Part shown: one piece after another, positions 6,387-11,145 of the stretch
Layout of the letters: each line of letters begins with the position of its first letter
Numbering within the stretch: the stretch's first letter is position 1
DNA from: Desulfobacterales bacterium
GTDB lineage: Bacteria; Desulfobacterota; Desulfobacteria; Desulfobacterales; Desulfobacteraceae
Direction of reading: 5' to 3'
Assembly: GCA_022361095.1 (NCBI GenBank)
Contig: JAKSBO010000066.1
Span: 1 to 11,145 of the forward strand
DNA: 11,145 nucleotides
The notes under the pieces: generated by a model
What the model saw: only the letters and a program-made list of their open reading frames with translations
Databases searched by the model: none
Told to the model about the DNA's origin: nothing
Translations under genes and position numbers: made by a program

Positions 6387-9131
6387 ATGAATTCTCACCG
6401 TTACGTCGTCGATTTCTTATCCAAAGAGCACGCGTCTGTCCAAAACATCGGGGGTAAGGGGAGCAACCTTGCGCGGATGACGGCAATGGGGATCAACATT
6501 CCTCCCGGTTATGCCATTACCACCCAGTGCATGGCCGATGTGTTTAAAAAGAACCATATTTTTGAACGGGTATCTGAAAATCTGGCCACATTGTCCCCGG
6601 ATTCTGCTAGGGAATCCATTGAAAAATGCGCCCGGGTAATCAAAAAAGAGATTGAAAACCTCGAAATTCCTTCTGATGTTACCGGAATGATCTTGGAAAA
6701 ACATCACCGGATCATAGCCGGATCTTATTTCAGCGTTCGTTCGTCTGCCGTTGATGAAGACCGTTCCGGCGCGTCATTTGCCGGATTGCATGACAGTTTT
6801 TTATTTATCAAAAGTGAGAGCGATCTAATACTAAAGATTAAAGCGGCGTGGGCCTCTTTATTTAACACCCGGGCGTTATCTTTCCGGTTACAGCATCAAA
6901 TTACGTTGCAGAATATTAAAATTGCCGTGATCATACAAAAGATGGTCAGTGCATATAAAAGCGGCATTATTTTTACAGCGAATCCCAATACCCATAATAT
7001 AAATGAAATTTTAATCAGCTGCCTGTATGGTGCAGGAGAGGGCATCGTCAGTGCCGGGCTGGACGCAGATCTTTTCACGGTGTCAAAAGAAAACCATGGG
7101 CACACCACAGCAATTGCTTCAAAAACGGAACAATTGGTTTTTGATGAAAATGCGGGAACCGGTTTAAAAACCGTTGCCGTTTCTTCGTCTTTGCAGGATA
7201 AACCCTGTCTGGCTGAATTTGAGATTTCAGAACTGGCAAAAATATCAACTGACCTGGAAAACAGCTATGGAAAACCCCAGGATATTGAATTTTCCATAGA
7301 TAAAAACAGCACCATTTTCATACTGCAATCGCGGCCCATTACAACATTGCACGAGTATGGACCGGCTGCCGGCAACCGGATTGTATGGGACAATTCAAAT
7401 ATCATTGAAAGTTACTCCGGGCCCACAACCCCGCTGACGTTCAGTTTCATCCGGCATGCCTACACCATTGTTTATCACTGTTTTGCCGGCGTTATGGGAA
7501 TTTCTTCGAAAAAAGTCCATGAAAGCCGGTATATTTTTGAAAACATGCTTGGACTGATCAATGGCCGCGTCTATTACAATATCATCAACTGGTATAAGCT
7601 GGTACAATTGTTTCCCGGGTTTCATTACAATAAAACCTTTATGGAATCGATGATGGGAATCCGGGAAAAAATTACCATTGACGATGATGACTCCAAGGCC
7701 GGTTTTTTTCAAAAGTATTTTGTTGAGCTGCCGAAACTTCTCTTTCTGGTTGGCAGATCTGTTTATAATTTCAGCCGCATGAAAAAATTGGTAAAAGCGT
7801 TTGATGATAATTTTAATCTCCATTACAGCCATTGGGAGCATATGGATTTTAACCGGATGCCCCCCAAAGATCTTATGCAGATATACAGAGAGATGGAGTC
7901 TGCACTGCTGTGGAACTGGAAAACGCCCATTATCAACGATTTTTATGTGATGATTTTTTACGGCCTGCTCAAACATGTCTGTGAAAAATGGTATGGCGAT
8001 GAGAGCGGATCACTGCAAAATGATCTCATCTGCGGTGAAGGCAATATTGAAAGTACCCAGCCCACAAAGCTGCTCATGGAGATTACCCGCCTTGTAAAAC
8101 AAGACAAACAATTTGTAAAAACATTTGAGTCTCTCACCCCTGAAGCATTGGTAACGCTTGTACGGTCAGCGCCTAAATATCATGAGATTTCAAAAAAAAT
8201 AGATCATTATCTTAAAGAATATGGATTTCGCTGCATCAATGAGCTCAAACTTGAAGAACCGTCTTTAAAGGAGACCCCGCAATTTTTATTTCAGATCATT
8301 CAAAATTACCTGAAGATGGACAATGAAGATGCGTTGAACCCGGAACTGATGGAACAAAAAGAAAAACACATCAGACAGCAGGCAGAACAAAAAGTAAATC
8401 AGCACCTCTCGGGTACACGTTTGGCTGCTGTTAAAAAAAGAATGTTTTCATGGATTTTAAACAGTGCAAGAAACGGCGTTAAAAACCGGGAAAACATGCG
8501 GTTTGCCAGGACAAAAATTTATGGCCTCGTACGGGAAATGTTCAATGCCGTGGGGCGTCATTTTGAGCATGAAGGCATCATTGAAACACAAAGTGATATT
8601 TACTATTTGTCCGTTGATGAAATATGGGATTTCATAAACGGAACAGCGATCTCCACTGATTTTAAGGCCCTGATAAATCTTAGAAAAAAAGAGTTTAAAT
8701 CTTATAATAGTTCAGAAACGGATTCCCCGGATGACCATTTTGAGACGTTTGGAATGGTGTACCATAAAAACAGGTTTAAAAATACCAAAGTGGACACCTC
8801 TTCCCAAAGAACTGATGGACTCAAAGGCATCGGATGTTCCCCTGGTAAAGTAACCAAACCTGTAAAAATTGTGAAATCCCCAACGGATGATCTGACAATA
8901 AATGGCGAAATCCTTGTGGCCGGCCGGACTGATCCCGGCTGGGTCCCTTTGTATCCATCCGTGTCAGGCATCCTCATTGAAAGGGGCAGCATTCTATCTC
9001 ACTCAGCGATTGTCGCAAGGGAAATGGGTATCCCCACCATTGTCGGTATTCCCAATTTATTAAATGTGTTAAAGGACGATCAGGTGGTGACAATGGACGG
9101 ATCTACCGGTGAATTGGACATTGAGCCGTAA
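6387..9131 (+). CDS. PEP-synthase/rifampicin-phosphotransferase-like ATP-dependent phosphotransferase
   Basis: The 914-residue protein has three parts. Residues ~1-320 are a PEP synthase-type ATP-grasp domain: GGKGSNLARM (22-31, K24), FSVRSSAVDED (115-125, R118), IFTANP (195-200), GAGEGIVSAGLDADLF (215-230), E301 and ILQSRPIT (312-319). Residues ~330-790 form a long helical middle region starting with WDNSNIIESYSGPTTPLTFSF. Residues ~815-914 are the mobile phosphohistidine domain: SPGKV, GRTDPGWVPLY, then GSILSHSAIVARE with H872 as the phospho-acceptor. The C-terminal PEP-binding barrel of true PEP synthase is missing, so PEP production is unlikely. The order ATP-grasp, substrate domain, His domain matches rifampicin phosphotransferase, which passes the beta-phosphate of ATP to a substrate hydroxyl. 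Here the substrate is inferred to be a lipid alcohol or lipid phosphate of the pathway encoded upstream. Antibiotic inactivation is the main alternative, but the operon context speaks against it. Confidence 0.85.
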   Translation: MNSHRYVVDFLSKEHASVQNIGGKGSNLARMTAMGINIPPGYAITTQCMADVFKKNHIFERVSENLATLSPDSARESIEKCARVIKKEIENLEIPSDVTGMILEKHHRIIAGSYFSVRSSAVDEDRSGASFAGLHDSFLFIKSESDLILKIKAAWASLFNTRALSFRLQHQITLQNIKIAVIIQKMVSAYKSGIIFTANPNTHNINEILISCLYGAGEGIVSAGLDADLFTVSKENHGHTTAIASKTEQLVFDENAGTGLKTVAVSSSLQDKPCLAEFEISELAKISTDLENSYGKPQDIEFSIDKNSTIFILQSRPITTLHEYGPAAGNRIVWDNSNIIESYSGPTTPLTFSFIRHAYTIVYHCFAGVMGISSKKVHESRYIFENMLGLINGRVYYNIINWYKLVQLFPGFHYNKTFMESMMGIREKITIDDDDSKAGFFQKYFVELPKLLFLVGRSVYNFSRMKKLVKAFDDNFNLHYSHWEHMDFNRMPPKDLMQIYREMESALLWNWKTPIINDFYVMIFYGLLKHVCEKWYGDESGSLQNDLICGEGNIESTQPTKLLMEITRLVKQDKQFVKTFESLTPEALVTLVRSAPKYHEISKKIDHYLKEYGFRCINELKLEEPSLKETPQFLFQIIQNYLKMDNEDALNPELMEQKEKHIRQQAEQKVNQHLSGTRLAAVKKRMFSWILNSARNGVKNRENMRFARTKIYGLVREMFNAVGRHFEHEGIIETQSDIYYLSVDEIWDFINGTAISTDFKALINLRKKEFKSYNSSETDSPDDHFETFGMVYHKNRFKNTKVDTSSQRTDGLKGIGCSPGKVTKPVKIVKSPTDDLTINGEILVAGRTDPGWVPLYPSVSGILIERGSILSHSAIVAREMGIPTIVGIPNLLNVLKDDQVVTMDGSTGELDIEP

Positions 9132-9232
9132 ACCGATGCATTTTTCACCGATCACCAGCAATTTTAATTTTGGGTGGAATCAATAACCGATGCTAAACCA
9201 TGTTGATCATCTCTTCACTTGCTGATCGAGTT
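9132..9232. other. Convergent intergenic spacer
   Basis: This 101-bp gap separates two genes that converge. It holds a 9-bp direct repeat, AACCGATGC, at 9131-9139 and 9185-9193. It also has a loose inverted repeat: CGATC-acc-AGCAA (9149-9161) against TTGCTGATCG (9219-9228), with a three-base bulge and a 57-nt loop. There is no compact hairpin followed by a T-run on either strand, so I cannot name a classical terminator. Confidence 0.4.
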
Positions 9233-10564
9233 TCAGCTTTCGATGGTTCTATTCAATTTTTCGACCAAGTGCAACCCTGACTGCGTCAGCCGGTATTTCT
9301 GGTTTTTACTTTTGGGCGTTTCCGGCAATGTCATCTCAATCAGATCTTTTTCCAGCAGGTCTGCCATGGCGAGCCTGAAGTTTCGAGTTCTTGATTTATA
9401 GCCAAGAATACCAAGAAGTTCAGATCCTGATAGCGCCTTTTTGCAGATATTCAGTATCTTTTGGGCTGTCTCGGAGAGATCATCATGGACCACATCATGT
9501 GTCTCTTTCCTGCTTTCCATTTCAACAGACTGAACGTATTCTTCAATTTCAGGCCCAAGCAGATAAATATTATGGTCCTTTTTAAACAGGAGCCCTTGGG
9601 TCACCATCTCCCCGGCAACAGTTCGGCATTTGTGGAGCGTGATTCCAAGGATGTCGCGAATATTGTAAATAGATATCTGCTTTTTCCGGCAGGCATAAGC
9701 AAAAACAGCCGATTCCTTTTCCGGTAAATCCACGCCGATTTTTTTCTGAATTTTTATTTGTTCTTCAGACAAGAGAATTTCGTTTTGCAGGGTCAGCTCA
9801 AATACCTTTTTTGACTTGTCGTTTCGGATTTCAGGGGGGACTCTGCCCAGATCACGCCAATTTTTAAAAACATCCCTCAGCCCCCATCCGGCACTTTCGC
9901 TGAATCCGATGCGGCGAAAAGCCGTCACCAGAATTGGATTCCGAGTTTCTTTTTCACCCGGTTCAAGCAGGTCTTTGACCTGGGTAAACGCATCTCCGGG
10001 ATTCCAGAATTTGGTTAAATCAATAAAATGACAAATTTCAGCTTTTCTTGAATGGTCGGCATAATCCTGGTGGATCAGCATATTGATGATGGCTTCTCGA
10101 AAGGCAGTATAATCCTGCGGTATATCCTTGCGCTGCAAGGTTTTGGGATCAATTTCAAAAGGGATTTCGGCAAATCGATAGTACCATTCTTGAACGGCCA
10201 ACCAGCTTTGAACAAGATTATAATCGCAGATGGTCCGGTCGTGCCACCGTTCTCCGGTTGAATAATCGTCATGGTGAAATAAATATCTTTGACAGTCAAT
10301 GACGGGCCTTGGAAGCAGTCCCCGCAGGTAGCCGTTTTGCCCAAATATAAAGAATAGAGGCAATGGTGGGTTTTCGGCCCTTCTCCGTATCCTTGATAAG
10401 ACCCTGTTCGAACAAAAATGCCGTATCATCCAGGTCTGCATAACTTCGGTTGCCGGGCTTGCTTTCATATTGGCGGCGATACCACAAAATGTCTTTTTCG
10501 TTATAGCATTCATGAATGTCATGATCCAGAATAAGGCTGTCGTATCGGTCTTCAGAGGCATCAC
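9233..10564 (-). CDS. C-terminal fragment: HATPase_c_4 and winged-helix domains (3' part of split gene)
   Basis: The frame is open from ATG 10564, but residues 1-73 are an out-of-frame reading of the upstream half. Authentic sequence begins at about F74 (FGQNGYLRGLLPRPVIDC). The RecG-like HATPase_c_4 domain shows FREAIINMLIHQDYA (155-169) and ETRNPILVTAFRRIGFSESAGWGLRDVF (206-233 region). Residues ~262-330 look like a MarR-like winged helix and ~365-435 like a second one. The second ends in MTLPETPKSKNQKYRLT (418-434), the usual C-terminal signature of this family. Without the AlbA_2 half the fragment probably has no proper start, so independent expression is doubtful. Confidence 0.55.
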   Translation of the reverse strand: MMPLKTDTTALFWIMTFMNAITKKTFCGIAANMKASPATEVMQTWMIRHFCSNRVLSRIRRRAENPPLPLFFIFGQNGYLRGLLPRPVIDCQRYLFHHDDYSTGERWHDRTICDYNLVQSWLAVQEWYYRFAEIPFEIDPKTLQRKDIPQDYTAFREAIINMLIHQDYADHSRKAEICHFIDLTKFWNPGDAFTQVKDLLEPGEKETRNPILVTAFRRIGFSESAGWGLRDVFKNWRDLGRVPPEIRNDKSKKVFELTLQNEILLSEEQIKIQKKIGVDLPEKESAVFAYACRKKQISIYNIRDILGITLHKCRTVAGEMVTQGLLFKKDHNIYLLGPEIEEYVQSVEMESRKETHDVVHDDLSETAQKILNICKKALSGSELLGILGYKSRTRNFRLAMADLLEKDLIEMTLPETPKSKNQKYRLTQSGLHLVEKLNRTIES

Positions 10565-11003
10565 TGATCAGTCGTTGAACTTCTTCCGATGAACATCTGA
10601 CATCACAGGCCCCTTTGCGTAAAAAACTTCTACGGATATCTCCGTTTAAAAAGACAGGCTTTTTCGCCCGTGATACCTCCGGCACATGAATAACCATCAC
10701 CGTTTTTCCATCAAATGTGAATAATTGCTCCCGGACATCTATGATATGGTTGATTTTATCTTTTTGGCGCAACGAGGACAGAAAATCATTTTGAACCTTA
10801 TCAACGTCATCAACTCCTATAATTTCAAAATTAGCCCCGTCCTTTTTGACCCCAAATACCAGGCAGCCGCCCTGGGTATTGGCTAAAGCAGAAACAGACT
10901 CGTAAGCGCTTTTAGGTACGCTTTTTTTCGCCTCTTTGAATTCTATATCTTTCCATTCATGGGCGCTTAACAGCGAAATTAATTTTTCCTGGCTGATGGT
11001 CAT
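10296..11003 (-). CDS. N-terminal fragment: AlbA_2 domain (5' part of split gene)
   Basis: This frame starts at ATG 11003 (MTISQEKL) with a weak GCGGA ribosome-binding site nine nt upstream. It reads 235 codons, of which the first 219 are authentic. The AlbA_2 core is visible as DIEFKEAKK (19-27), SALANTQGGCLVFGV (38-52) and FLRKGACDVR (127-136), the pattern of Schlafen/AlbA_2 nucleic-acid-binding domains. A linker follows to RKPTIASILY (210-219). The last 16 residues (IWAKRLPAG...) are out-of-frame sequence after the frameshift. If translated as is, the product would be a lone AlbA_2 domain without its ATPase partner. Confidence 0.6.
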   Translation of the reverse strand: MTISQEKLISLLSAHEWKDIEFKEAKKSVPKSAYESVSALANTQGGCLVFGVKKDGANFEIIGVDDVDKVQNDFLSSLRQKDKINHIIDVREQLFTFDGKTVMVIHVPEVSRAKKPVFLNGDIRRSFLRKGACDVRCSSEEVQRLISDASEDRYDSLILDHDIHECYNEKDILWYRRQYESKPGNRSYADLDDTAFLFEQGLIKDTEKGRKPTIASILYIWAKRLPAGTASKARH

Positions 11004-11145
11004 TATCTATAATCCGCATCCCTTTCACGTTTCGACCCCATTTTGAAAAACTGCTGTTGATGCTCGAATACTATTCTATTTTTTTATAAGAAAGAATGGG
11101 TAAGTTACCCAGATCTTTCAAGCTTTGTTGTGGGCTGTGCCTGGC
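11004..11145. other. Upstream region of the split regulator gene
   Basis: I see no coding sequence in this 142-bp stretch to the window edge. Besides the 15-bp palindrome it contains an A/T-rich tract (11068-11095) that could hold the minus-strand promoter. No tRNA, insertion-sequence end or attachment site is recognisable. Confidence 0.4.
11097..11111. promoter_or_regulatory. 15-bp palindrome, possible operator
   Basis: TGGGTAA-G-TTACCCA is a perfect 7-bp inverted repeat with a single central base. It lies about 94 bp upstream of the split regulator's start. On the minus strand it is preceded at the right distance by TTGAAA, a possible -35 element (17-nt gap to a poor -10, CATTCT). Short symmetric sites of this kind are typical operators, and an autoregulated gene would fit, but no regulator can be named. 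Confidence 0.35.

Larger units (their letters stand above)
9233..11003 (-). pseudogene. Frameshifted AlbA_2 (Schlafen)/RecG-like ATPase regulator gene
   Basis: Two minus-strand open frames join into one protein of a well-known family: an N-terminal AlbA_2 domain, a HATPase_c_4 (RecG-like) domain, and C-terminal winged helices. These proteins are usually annotated as transcriptional regulators or putative DNA binders; RecG helicase activity is not expected. The shift lies at about 10346. The first frame runs properly to ...RKPTIASILY (last good codon 10347-10349). The second resumes as FGQNGYLRGLLP from 10345. Skipping one base gives ASILYFGQ, which aligns in length and pattern with the family's A-x-L-L-x-F-G-K. 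One extra base in an A/T-rich stretch therefore explains the break, and the repaired protein would be 589 residues. A natural mutation and a sequencing error are both possible. No plausible slippery site for programmed shifting is evident. Confidence 0.8.

Noticed and set aside
6387..9131. Calling the last operon gene ppsA (PEP synthase) or an antibiotic-resistance phosphotransferase
   Set aside because: The PEP-binding C-terminal barrel is missing, and the neighbouring genes point to lipid chemistry rather than resistance.
9149..9228. Possible bidirectional terminator between the convergent genes
   Set aside because: The arms are imperfect, the loop is 57 nt, and no U-tract follows on either strand.

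Overview
This window looks like chromosomal DNA from a Gram-negative bacterium of moderate G+C content. Codon usage, the gene families and the overall style fit a sulfate-reducing Desulfobacterota (Desulfobacteraceae-like) organism, but that placement is an impression and not something the sequence proves.

Layout. Positions 1-151 hold no convincing gene. They contain a nested inverted repeat (14-115) and a weak sigma70-like promoter. From 152 to 9131 six plus-strand genes form one tightly packed unit. Neighbours overlap by 4 nt or are separated by about 14-30 nt, depending on the start chosen. In order they encode: (1) a DUF3419/BtaA-like S-adenosylmethionine 3-amino-3-carboxypropyl transferase; (2) a polytopic membrane protein with a dolichol/phytol-kinase-type core and a long extra C-terminal membrane half; (3) a GNAT-type acyltransferase; (4) an OleC-like fatty-acid adenylating enzyme; (5) a UbiA-superfamily membrane protein; (6) a large PEP-synthase/rifampicin-phosphotransferase-like phosphotransferase. 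A 101-bp convergent spacer follows. On the minus strand (11003 to 9233) lies an AlbA_2/Schlafen plus RecG-like ATPase regulator gene, split by a single-base frameshift near 10346. The right edge (11004-11145) is non-coding and holds a 15-bp palindrome.

How the genes may work together. Every product of the six-gene unit belongs to a family that builds, activates or transfers lipid or prenol groups. Together they offer amino-acid head-group transfer from SAM, lipid-alcohol phosphorylation (two candidates), fatty-acid activation by ATP, acyl transfer to an amine or hydroxyl, and prenyl or alkyl transfer. Betaine-lipid methyltransferase (BtaB), OleA/OleB/OleD and any quinone ring gene are absent, so the known DGTS, olefin and quinone pathways do not explain the set. 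I infer an uncharacterised membrane-lipid or lipid-conjugate pathway. One testable version is a homoserine-type ether lipid whose amine is acylated instead of methylated, or one built on a prenyl chain. This is the best candidate in the window for an undescribed system. The product is unknown.
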